Assembly (NCBI GenBank): GCA_018898235.1
Contig: JAHIJU010000008.1
Location: 1 to 12,384, forward strand
Reading direction: 5' to 3'
Length of the DNA stretch: 12,384 bases
Origin: Actinomycetota bacterium
GTDB lineage: Bacteria; Actinomycetota; Actinomycetes; Actinomycetales; Cellulomonadaceae
Position 1 is the stretch's first letter. Every line of letters begins with the position of its first letter. Under the pieces are notes generated by a model, which worked only from the letters and a program-made list of their open reading frames with translations, was not told where the DNA came from and searched no databases. Shown in pieces: positions 6,829 to 12,384 of this stretch. Made by a program: the position numbers and the translations under genes.

Positions 6829-6850
6829 CCAACTGTCATGCGAACAGTGG
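6829..6850. promoter_or_regulatory. Inverted repeat upstream of abiEi, candidate autoregulatory operator
   Basis: In the 38-bp gap between marR and abiEi, ACTGT (6832-6836) and ACAGT (6844-6848) face each other across 7 nt. The outer bases CCA and GG extend the symmetry imperfectly. AbiEi antitoxins are known to bind inverted repeats in their own promoter, so this is a candidate site, not a proven one. Confidence 0.4.
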
Positions 6851-6851
6851 A

Positions 6852-6857
6852 TAGAAT
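6852..6857 (+). promoter_or_regulatory. -10 box for abiEi
   Basis: TAGAAT ends 7 nt before the abiEi ATG at 6865, which has no ribosome site. This fits a leaderless transcript separate from marR. No clear -35 box is seen. Confidence 0.5.
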
Positions 6858-6864
6858 CACCTGT

Positions 6865-7461
6865 ATGCATGACGTCGACCACGACCTGCTCTACGAGACC
6901 GCGGAGAGCCAGTCCGGCTACTTCACCGCGGGTCAGGCGCTTGACGCGGGGATGGACCGCAGCACGCTGTCTCATCACGCGCGGCCGGGTGGCCGGTACG
7001 AGCGCATCGGACGTGGCGTCTACCGGCTGCGCCACTTCCCCACGAGTCCGCTCGAACACGTCGTCGCGGCCTGGCTCCCGCTCCGGGCGTCCGGCGTCGT
7101 CTCGCATGAGAGCGCGCTGGAGCTGTACGACCTAGCCGATGTGATCCCCGACGCCGTCCACATCTCGCTCCCGCGCTCCCAGCGGGGGCAGCGCCCGCGT
7201 GCCGGGGTCCGGCTGCACACCGTCACCCGTCCGCTCGCCGACGACGAGATCCGCGAGACGTCGAGTGTGCGAGCGACGAGCCCGGAGCGGACCGTCGTCG
7301 ACTGCATCGACGGCGGCACCCAGCCCGAACAGGTCGAGCTCGCGATCCGCCAGGCGCTGGGTCGGGGCCTCACGACGCGACGTCGGCTGACGGATGCCGC
7401 TGCGCCGTCAAGCCGGGCCCGCGACCTGGTGGACGCCGTCGTGCGGGCGGTCGATGCATGA
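6865..7461 (+). CDS. abiEi: AbiEi-type antitoxin of a type IV toxin-antitoxin system
   Basis: The 198-residue protein starts with the AbiEi_4-type winged helix: GYFTAGQALDAGMDRSTLSHHAR at about 18-40, then RYERIGRGVYRL at 44-55. The family's middle part follows, with VVSHESALELYDLADVIP at 78-95, and TSPERTVVDCI lies further on. AbiEi represses its own operon through the N-terminal domain and counters the toxin through the C-terminal region without tight complex formation. The start is the ATG at 6865; the frame is open further upstream but the conserved part begins here. Its stop overlaps the toxin start as ATGA, the usual coupling for this pair. The C-terminus is short compared with many AbiEi proteins, so its antitoxin half may be minimal. 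Confidence 0.88.
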   Translation: MHDVDHDLLYETAESQSGYFTAGQALDAGMDRSTLSHHARPGGRYERIGRGVYRLRHFPTSPLEHVVAAWLPLRASGVVSHESALELYDLADVIPDAVHISLPRSQRGQRPRAGVRLHTVTRPLADDEIRETSSVRATSPERTVVDCIDGGTQPEQVELAIRQALGRGLTTRRRLTDAAAPSSRARDLVDAVVRAVDA

Positions 7462-8345
7462 GGTACACGACTGCCCCGGCCTTTCGCCGCGCACTCGAGG
7501 ACCGCCTCAAGGCCCTGGCGGGGAACGACGCCGCAGGCCTCGCCCGGTACCGCAAGCGCGTCGTCTTCGACCGTCTGCTCGCGCGCCTCGTCGTCGCTGC
7601 GCCCGGCGGTTGGGTTCTCAAGGGTGGGTTCGCGCTCGACCTTCGCCTCGCCGACCGCGCCCGGTCCACCAAGGACGTCGACCTCGCCTGGCACGCCGCG
7701 GAGCGGGCACTGCTCGACGCGCTCCTCGACGCGGCGGGCCGTGACCTCGGCGACTACTTCGCGTTCGACCTCGAACGCGCCGACATCGCTCCTGACCTGC
7801 TGGGCGGCGCCCACCGCTTCCGTGTCACCGGCTCTCTCGCGGGCCGCCCCTTCGAGTCCTTCGTCCTCGACGTCGGGACCCTCGACGGTCCACCCGCAGG
7901 CAGTGACCTGCTCTTGACGCCGGACCTGCTCGGCTTCGCGGGCATCTCGTCGGTCGCGGTGCCTACGTTGCCGCTCGCCCCCCAGGTCGCCGAGAAGCTG
8001 CACGCCTACACCCGGACCTACGACGGTGGACGCGGCAGCACCCGCACCAAGGATCTCGTCGACCTCGCGCTCATCGCCCAGTTCTTCCCGGTGGATGCGG
8101 CGGCGCTCAGCGGCGCTATAGACGACGTCTTTGCCAGACGGGCGACCCATGAGTCGCCTGCGGCGCTCCCGGTTCCCCCAGTCGGGTGGCGGGTTCCGTA
8201 CCAGCGCCTCGCTCTCGCGGTCGGCCTCGAACCCGATCTGCGCGCCGGCCACGCCACCGCAGCCGCCATGCTCGACCCCGTCCTCCGGCGCGAGGTGGTC
8301 ACCGGTTCATGGGACCCCGACTCGATGACGTGGGCCGTGCGTTGA
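7458..8345 (+). CDS. abiEii: AbiEii/AbiGii nucleotidyltransferase toxin
   Basis: The 295-residue protein carries the nucleotidyltransferase signatures of AbiEii toxins. WVLKGGFALDLRL includes Lys55-Gly-Gly at 55-57, then RSTKDVDL with Asp73 and Asp75 as metal ligands. Later EKLHAYTR (Glu179, Lys180) and RTKDLVDL (Lys198, Asp199, Asp202) are the other family motifs. Related mycobacterial MenT toxins add nucleotides to tRNA 3' ends; whether this protein does so is inference. All catalytic residues that I can place are present, so the toxin looks intact. The ATG overlaps the antitoxin stop as ATGA. Such pairs are best known for abortive infection against phages and for stabilising mobile DNA. 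Length and motifs fit the family. Confidence 0.9.
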   Translation: MRYTTAPAFRRALEDRLKALAGNDAAGLARYRKRVVFDRLLARLVVAAPGGWVLKGGFALDLRLADRARSTKDVDLAWHAAERALLDALLDAAGRDLGDYFAFDLERADIAPDLLGGAHRFRVTGSLAGRPFESFVLDVGTLDGPPAGSDLLLTPDLLGFAGISSVAVPTLPLAPQVAEKLHAYTRTYDGGRGSTRTKDLVDLALIAQFFPVDAAALSGAIDDVFARRATHESPAALPVPPVGWRVPYQRLALAVGLEPDLRAGHATAAAMLDPVLRREVVTGSWDPDSMTWAVR

Positions 8346-8404
8346 CTCCTGCCGCGCAGGTCAGAGGGACCTGTCTTGGCCCGACGGGCCGTGCCAGCGT
8401 CTGA

Positions 8405-8465
8405 TGCTGGGACAGATCGGCGACAAGGCGGCGGGGACGCTGGGACGGTTCGAGCCGGAGGCGTG
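8405..8465 (+). pseudogene. Degraded second copy of the marR 3' end
   Basis: In the marR frame this reads LGQIGDKAAG, then TLGRFEPEA. The intact MarR ends LEQIGGEAVG, eight further residues, then WLGRFEPEV. The copy lacks 24 nt (eight codons), and its stop codon is changed so the frame runs on to 8592. There is no N-terminal part. It is a gene fragment in the 293-bp gap between abiEii and the small membrane gene; the bases from 8346 to 8404 show no recognisable gene. Confidence 0.75.
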
Positions 8466-8520
8466 TGGTCGGGTCAGGCCGCTGGCCCGGTGCCGGTGCA
8501 CCCGGGTGACTCGACCCCGT
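8451..8520. repeat. 70-nt repeat, copy A (end of RDD-type gene)
   Basis: This stretch aligns without gaps to 9117-9186 with 8 mismatches counted by eye. On the minus strand the shared part encodes GVESPGCTGTGPAA and a stop, against GVDSPACTGTGPAA and a stop at the end of the RDD gene. Confidence 0.8.
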
Positions 8521-8638
8521 CCGCTCCCGGGAGGCCAACTCGGAGAGTCGTCGGGTCGCCGGCTGAGAGGGCGCCTCGCGGGGCCCCAGTGACCGAGATG
8601 ATCTGCGAGGGGCGCGAGATGGGGGACTGGATCCCGGC
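8474..8638 (-). pseudogene. Remnant of an RDD-protein C-terminal ectodomain
   Basis: Directly after the stop of the small membrane gene, in the same frame, 54 codons read AGIQSPISRP, then ISVTGAPRGALSAGD, and end GVESPGCTGTGPAA with a stop. They align with LSVTWALRGTLSPED and GVDSPACTGTGPAA of the RDD protein at 9140-10213, with about 40 residues missing between. There is no start codon of its own. It is either a fragment of a decayed paralogue or a tail cut from the membrane protein by its TGA. A copy of the GGGGCGCG-GATG repeat lies within it. Confidence 0.65.
8608..8626. repeat. Short GC-rich repeat related to 1988-2007
   Basis: AGGGGCGCGAGATGGGGGA here resembles AGGGGCGCGCGATGACGGGA at 1988-2007, the right arm of the hairpin there. 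A second CGAGATG lies just before it (8594-8600). With two sites in 12 kb, a dispersed repeat family is plausible. Confidence 0.4.
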
Positions 8639-8959
8639 TCACAGGGCCGTGACGTAGAGGTAGATCCCGAGCGTGGTCGCCGCCGCCAGGACGCCTCCGG
8701 TCCACGCTCGGAGGCGCCGCCGGTGGCTCCAGGGGACGAACCAGAAGGGGGCGGCAAGGATGAGTCCGGCTGCCGTTGCCAGCAGGGCCACCCCGGCGCT
8801 GCCCCCCTTGTCAGGGGTTCGACACGCGGTGACTCCGCACCGATGGAACCATGCGAGGCCGTAGGCGACGTAGGCCCCGACTGTGCCCAGGGGGACGGCC
8901 CAGATCAGGTGGAGCGCCCCTGGGTGCCGCTGGGACTGGCGCGTCTGGTTCGTTCTCAT
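8639..8959 (-). CDS. Small hypothetical membrane protein, three predicted helices
   Basis: The 106-residue product has a basic N-terminus (MRTNQTRQSQRH) and three hydrophobic segments at about 17-37, 54-76 and 85-105. A loop with two cysteines (CGVTACRTPDKGG) follows the first segment. I do not recognise a family. The ATG at 8957-8959 overlaps, as ATGA, the stop of an upstream open frame (8956-9084) that looks like a gene remnant, so coupling may once have existed. The ribosome site is poor (AGG only). After its TGA the same frame continues into sequence homologous to the RDD ectodomain, so it may be a truncated relative of that protein type. It could be expressed or decaying. Confidence 0.55.
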   Translation of the reverse strand: MRTNQTRQSQRHPGALHLIWAVPLGTVGAYVAYGLAWFHRCGVTACRTPDKGGSAGVALLATAAGLILAAPFWFVPWSHRRRLRAWTGGVLAAATTLGIYLYVTAL

Positions 8960-9084
8960 GAGCCTGTGGTGGCGACAGTGACGGTGCCGGAGGCGTTGAC
9001 GCATCCGACGTGCAGTGTCCCGTCGATGCTGCTGGCCCCGCTCAGCGTGAGCCTGCCCGGGGTGTAGGCGTCAAGACGCGTCCC
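8956..9084 (-). pseudogene. C-terminal fragment resembling the RDD ectodomain start
   Basis: The minus-strand frame reads GTRLDAYTPGRLTLSG, then SSIDGTLHVGCVNASGTVTV, and ends at the TGA that overlaps the next gene's ATG. The SG-SS-IDGT-C spacing recalls FSGGMSTGIDGTATELRC of the neighbouring RDD protein. The frame is open back to 9186 but has no ATG, GTG or TTG, so it cannot be a normal gene. It looks like the surviving end of a deleted gene for a secreted or ectodomain-bearing protein. The likeness to RDD is modest. Confidence 0.45.
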
Positions 9085-9116
9085 GGTGGTGGTGGGTGCC
9101 GTTGGCCGGTGTCGTC

Positions 9117-9186
9117 CGAGCCGGAGGCGTGGGGTCGGGTCACGCCGCCGGCCCGGTACCTGTGCACGCGGGGGAGTCGACCCCGT
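9117..9186. repeat. 70-nt repeat, copy B (end of RDD gene)
   Basis: Ungapped partner of 8451-8520 at a constant offset of 666 nt, with about 89% identity by eye. It spans the RDD gene stop, its last 15 codons, and 23 nt downstream, including GAGCCGGAGGCGTG, which also resembles the end of marR. Confidence 0.8.
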
Positions 9187-10213
9187 TCACGTCGACCCAG
9201 GCCTTCCAGGTCCACTCCTGGCCGAGGCGGTCGAGGGCGTCGGTGGTCAACGTCATCGTCGGGTCGATGTCGGGGGCGTCCACGAGCGGGAAGCTCTGGG
9301 AGCGACTGACCCCGTTGGTGCCCGTGAACGTCACGTTGAGATTCGCCCAGTCCTCGGGCGAGAGGGTGCCGCGCAAGGCCCAGGTGACCGAGAGGGCCCG
9401 CGTGGGGGGCTCGGTCTGACGTGTGATGCCGAGCCGGGTGCTCGTCGTGGTGGTCGTCGTCTGGTGCAGTGTCGCACCGGCCAGGCCGAGGCTCCCGGTG
9501 TCGGGGGTGGTCATCGTGCATCGCAGCTCGGTAGCGGTGCCGTCGATGCCGGTGGACATCCCCCCGCTGAACAGCACGCCGATCCCGCAGGCGACGGCGG
9601 AGACCCAGGTCGCCCACGGACGCCAGGCGGGTGCCGTCGCGGCCTGCCAGACGAGCGGCGGCCCGATGTGGGCCGCCGCGTCGGCACGGGGCGCGAACCA
9701 ACGGTGCGGCAGCGGCTGCCGGGTGACCAGCACGACGCTCCCGACGATGCTGTCGGCGAACGTCCTGCGCTTCGGGTTCCAGAGCGGCCGCAGGTACCCG
9801 ATGAGCAGGATCGCGTCGACCAGGTGGGCCGCCCACCGCAGGAGCGTCCTGACCAGCCCGAGGGGACGGGCATCGACCTCGCCCACGACGGCGATCCCGG
9901 CGACGAGCTTGCCTGGGGTCGCTCCGCCGTACGCCTGCATGGCGACCGTCACCACGAACACCGCGACGATCCAGGGGTTGTCGATCCACGGTGTGCCCGA
10001 CGGGGTGCGACCGAGGCTGACGAACGGTGTGCCCAGGAAGGGGAAGTTCCCGCCGAGCTCCGGCAGGACGAGGAACGCCAGCCCCGAGCCGATGGAGCCG
10101 TCGAGGAGCGAAGCCACCACGCGCCTGGACCAGCTCGCGTAGACGGGCTCGCGCGCGTCGGATGGCGCTGGCTGCGCAGCGGTGTCGATGGACGTGCCCC
10201 CCGGAAGCGTCAC
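9140..10213 (-). CDS. RDD-family membrane protein with C-terminal ectodomain
   Basis: The 357-residue protein has an RDD domain at about 25-165: YASWSRRVVASLLDGSIGSG (Arg30/31, Asp38), a GATPGKLVAGIAVV motif at 97-110, and RTFADSIVGSVVL with Asp154. RDD proteins are small membrane proteins, some suggested to be ion transporters, mostly of unknown role. A further hydrophobic helix at about 201-215 leads into a Thr-rich ectodomain of 140 residues with one Cys pair (232, 350). That ectodomain is unusual for the family. The GTG at 10211-10213 is my best start; no good ribosome site is seen and the frame is open upstream. Pieces of a related ectodomain lie at 8474-8638 and 8956-9084. Confidence 0.75.
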   Translation of the reverse strand: MTLPGGTSIDTAAQPAPSDAREPVYASWSRRVVASLLDGSIGSGLAFLVLPELGGNFPFLGTPFVSLGRTPSGTPWIDNPWIVAVFVVTVAMQAYGGATPGKLVAGIAVVGEVDARPLGLVRTLLRWAAHLVDAILLIGYLRPLWNPKRRTFADSIVGSVVLVTRQPLPHRWFAPRADAAAHIGPPLVWQAATAPAWRPWATWVSAVACGIGVLFSGGMSTGIDGTATELRCTMTTPDTGSLGLAGATLHQTTTTTTSTRLGITRQTEPPTRALSVTWALRGTLSPEDWANLNVTFTGTNGVSRSQSFPLVDAPDIDPTMTLTTDALDRLGQEWTWKAWVDVNGVDSPACTGTGPAA

Positions 10214-10598
10214 GGGTTCATGGTGGCGGATGGAGGTCCCCGGTGCACGCTGTTCCCCGGTTCGGCGATGGGCGCTCGAAGCGGAGTCGGCTCGAAGGTG
10301 ATCTTGCGTGAGGCGCGTAGGCGTCGCGGGTCCTTGACCCCCACATCTTGTGCGGAGTCTCCTAACCTCACCCGCCTCACCTGGAGCCTGATTGAGGCCG
10401 CGCATGTCATCGCCTCGGTGGCCTCCGGATGGTTGTGCCGGAACTCCCATCCTCGGGCGGCCCCGCCTCTGCCGGAGTGCCGATGTGCCCGCTGCCCAGC
10501 CCCACGCCGCACCCTCATTTGTGATGCGCCGGCAATCCGGCGGCCGCTTGGTCGTGTCGCAGGTCTGGCGTGCGCATTTGCGGGTACCGTCGTTGGGC
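10214..10598. other. 385-bp divergent intergenic region, no recognised gene
   Basis: Between the divergent RDD and TcmP genes. The only structure I see is a small perfect hairpin (CGCCGG at 10527-10532, loop CAAT, CCGGCG at 10537-10542). Base composition begins to shift to lower G+C here. TACCGT at 10585-10590 could be a -10 box for TcmP, giving a leaderless mRNA at the GTG 10599. No tRNA or integration site was recognised. Confidence 0.5.
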
Positions 10599-11810
10599 GT
10601 GACAGATCACGAGGCCTTCTTCGAGAGAGGGCAACAGCTTCCTGCGATCTTCAAGCACGCCCTGTTGGTGAACTACCTGGTGCCCTTCGTGACCATGACC
10701 GCGAAGAGGAGCCCGAACCGGCGGGTCTGGTATGTCGACGGCTACGCAGGCCCGGGAACCTATGAGCCTGTCGACAGCGGCCGGGAAACCGCCCCCGGTT
10801 CGCCCCTGTTGGCGCTCCGCACGGCACGTAAGGTTCGGTCTTTTGATCCGCCGGTCGATATGCGCTGCGTCTTTGTGGAGGCAGATCCGAACCATGTTGC
10901 CGCACTCCAGAACCTCGTTGGGGATCCGCAGTTCGCCCCGATCCGGCCTCGCGTTTTTTCGGGGGCAATCGAAACGAGTGTCGCGACGATCGTCGCTGAG
11001 GTGGGTGACGATCCTTTGCTCACGTTTCTCGATCCCTTCGGCACCTCGCTTCCTTGGGTACACTTGCGGGACTCATTCCTAAGTCGACCGCGGCATGTTC
11101 CGAACGAGATCTTGCTCAATATGAATGTGGACGCGCTGCGCCGCATTGGTGCCCTGCCTCGAACGGACGCGAGGAATAGGCCGACGATAGAACGTCTCGA
11201 CGCACTCCTCGGCTACGCAGAGTGGCGCACGACGTTCGACGCGATCTACAGTCCGGGCGAGGAAGGTTCGGCTACGAGCGCCGCGCTCGCCGTGGCCGCA
11301 GAGTTTCGCAAACGGGTACTGGAGCAAACAGGCTACTCATCCTTTGCGGTCCCAGTACGCCGAGACTACGGTCATCAACCGGTCTTCCTCATGACTCTGT
11401 TCTTCAGGCACCCACTTGCCCTCTTCAAGTACGCGGATGCGGTTTCCAGCGCAAACCAAAAGTGGCGTCTTGAGGTCGCCCAGAGAGATGCTGCTAGGTA
11501 TCTCCGCTCGGCCGGCACGATGCTCTGGGACGACGACCTCTCTCCTGAGGAGGTGCGGAGGAAGGTGAGCGAGGCTGAGAGTGAGCTCGACGTGAAATGG
11601 TCCAGTGTCATCGCTGAGAATCTGCGAGGACTGCTCCGTGTGCGCAACTGCGTGCCTGTGTCGGGCAACTTGGCGGAAGTCTACGGTGATACTCTCGGAC
11701 TGGCGCGTGAGAAGCACCTGCGGAGTGCGCTCAGGTTGCTTTCCACCGAAGGGCTCACGAGGCCGTTGGTAGGAGATCTGAGCAAAGCGACGATTCAGCG
11801 CGTGATCTGA
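10599..11810 (+). CDS. tcmP: Three-Cys-motif partner protein TcmP
   Basis: The 403-residue protein matches the TcmP family (TIGR04474), defined by standing next to a DUF5131/Gp37-Gp68 three-Cys protein, as it does here. Motifs are IFKHALLVNYL near the start, VWYVDGYAGPGTY at 43-55 followed by GSPLLAL, VFVEADPNHV at 91-100, and LTFLDPFGTSLPW at 141-153. The D-G-x-A-G-x-G and acidic E-A-D pattern is like a class I SAM-binding fold, so a methyltransferase-like role is possible but unproven. I prefer the GTG at 10599; in-frame starts upstream add non-family sequence. Lines at 11341 and 11461 count to about 57% and 63% G+C, well below the core genes, which suggests acquisition by transfer. Function is unknown in the family. 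Confidence 0.82.
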   Translation: MTDHEAFFERGQQLPAIFKHALLVNYLVPFVTMTAKRSPNRRVWYVDGYAGPGTYEPVDSGRETAPGSPLLALRTARKVRSFDPPVDMRCVFVEADPNHVAALQNLVGDPQFAPIRPRVFSGAIETSVATIVAEVGDDPLLTFLDPFGTSLPWVHLRDSFLSRPRHVPNEILLNMNVDALRRIGALPRTDARNRPTIERLDALLGYAEWRTTFDAIYSPGEEGSATSAALAVAAEFRKRVLEQTGYSSFAVPVRRDYGHQPVFLMTLFFRHPLALFKYADAVSSANQKWRLEVAQRDAARYLRSAGTMLWDDDLSPEEVRRKVSEAESELDVKWSSVIAENLRGLLRVRNCVPVSGNLAEVYGDTLGLAREKHLRSALRLLSTEGLTRPLVGDLSKATIQRVI

Positions 11811-12384
11811 TCAACTTGCTTCGCGCGCGCTTGCCGTAGGCATCCCGCTCCAAACCTTCCCGTCGAGCATGCGCCCGCCCGCCTTCGGCGTGCGTCCTCC
11901 CCACTGCTTGTGGAAGAACGGGACTTCGGCTGCGATGCAATTGTTGCGGATCGTTCGGACCCACTCGTGCTCGAGCGGTCGGGCGTGGGGCCCGGACTCG
12001 CCTCCTGTGATGACCCAGCCGATGCCGTCAAGGTCAAGCGAATCTAGTGGGCCGATTAGTGGTTCGCACGAGAGGAAACGCACCGCAGCAGGCACTTGGC
12101 GTAGATGGTCGACGCGGTACAAATGGTCTTCGTTCTCGACGCTAACGCCAAGCCACAAGTTGGCCGGCCAATCGAGTTTGTCTGCGATCTTCGGCAAGCG
12201 GGCCGAGCGCTTCGTGAGCACCTGGTAGGTGTGCTGCGGAGTATCGGCGATCACATCGAAGACGCGTCGGACGAAGTCGAGCGGGACCTTCGCGTGGAAC
12301 AGGTCACTCATTGAGTTGACAAACACCGTTCGATGGCCGCTCCACCGGTACGGGAGAGCGAGCGCCGGCTCGTGGAGGGTCAGC
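11811..12384 (-). CDS. DUF5131 (phage Gp37/Gp68-like) three-Cys-motif protein, N-terminus outside window
   Basis: About 190 C-terminal residues are visible; the frame runs off the right edge. The conserved segments are HRTVFVNSMSDLFHAKVP, HTYQVLTKRSARLP, NLWLGVSVENEDHL, RFLSCEPLIGPLD and WVITGGESGPHARP, then VPFFHKQWGG. They are diagnostic of PF07505. Family members have an N-terminal three-cysteine motif resembling a radical SAM cluster site, which would lie beyond base 12384. It is found on phages and in mobile regions next to TcmP. The reaction is not known. The stop directly abuts the TcmP stop. Its G+C is also lower than that of the left half. An ATG at 12324-12326 is internal and should not be taken as the start. 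Confidence 0.88.
   Translation of the reverse strand, partial: LTLHEPALALPYRWSGHRTVFVNSMSDLFHAKVPLDFVRRVFDVIADTPQHTYQVLTKRSARLPKIADKLDWPANLWLGVSVENEDHLYRVDHLRQVPAAVRFLSCEPLIGPLDSLDLDGIGWVITGGESGPHARPLEHEWVRTIRNNCIAAEVPFFHKQWGGRTPKAGGRMLDGKVWSGMPTASAREAS

Noticed and set aside
7020..8252. 410-codon minus-strand open frame across the AbiE genes
   Set aside because: Antisense shadow; both AbiE proteins have clear family motifs on the plus strand.
6741..8465. Classical integrative element or transposon
   Set aside because: No recombinase gene, no short terminal inverted repeats, and the flanking copies are too diverged to call attachment sites from sequence alone.
8404..8592. 62-codon plus-strand frame starting MLGQIGDKAAG as a small protein gene
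   Set aside because: The first part is a degraded marR end, and the rest is antisense to an RDD-ectodomain fragment. No ribosome site. Better seen as gene debris.
10527..10542. Hairpin CGCCGG-CAAT-CCGGCG upstream of TcmP as a riboswitch or tRNA piece
   Set aside because: Only a 6-bp stem and no further conserved structure; common by chance in GC-rich DNA.
9086..10765. 559-codon plus-strand open frame
   Set aside because: Antisense to the RDD gene and then out of frame with TcmP; translation is Arg/Gly/Pro-rich.

Overview
The window is very GC-rich (hand-counted 60-nt lines of core genes reach about 85% G+C). It has GTG starts, 4-bp start/stop overlaps, candidate leaderless promoters and a mycobacterial MgtA-like mannosyltransferase. 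This points to a high-GC actinomycete, perhaps a Micrococcales relative of Cellulomonas; the genus is a guess.

Layout. (1) 2-851: the 3' end of a radical SAM/SPASM gene converges on a DsrE-like gene, with a 14-nt overlap. (2) 963-1658, minus strand: a membrane-anchored protein that consists essentially of a SecDF P1 head domain. (3) 1659-2170: a long intergenic stretch with a coding-like remnant, a repeated GACCCCGTCATCT motif and a strong hairpin. (4) 2171-5456, plus strand: a coupled operon of two GT4 glycosyltransferases (the first MgtA-like) and a glycerophosphodiester phosphodiesterase, probably acting on cell-envelope glycolipids. (5) 5324-6826: a divergent EamA transporter/MarR regulator pair with two operator-like palindromes 21 bp apart and candidate leaderless promoters on both strands. 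(6) 6865-8345: a type IV AbiEi/AbiEii toxin-antitoxin pair. (7) 8405-9186: gene debris around a small membrane protein, including a second degraded copy of the marR 3' end and pieces of an RDD-protein C-terminal ectodomain. (8) 9140-10213, minus strand: an RDD-family membrane protein with that same ectodomain. (9) 10599-12384: a lower-GC convergent pair, TcmP (three-Cys-motif partner) and a DUF5131/Gp37-Gp68-like protein, whose stop codons abut exactly.

The left half looks like ordinary chromosome. The right half, from about 6.8 kb on, looks like an accessory region: an abortive-infection-type toxin-antitoxin cassette, duplicated and decayed gene ends, and a phage-associated gene pair of unknown function. 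The most informative structural signal is that the AbiE cassette lies between the intact marR 3' end and a degraded second copy of that end, so its insertion or the duplication can be reconstructed. The most promising uncharacterised system is TcmP/DUF5131. No integrase, transposase, CRISPR array, rRNA or tRNA was recognised.
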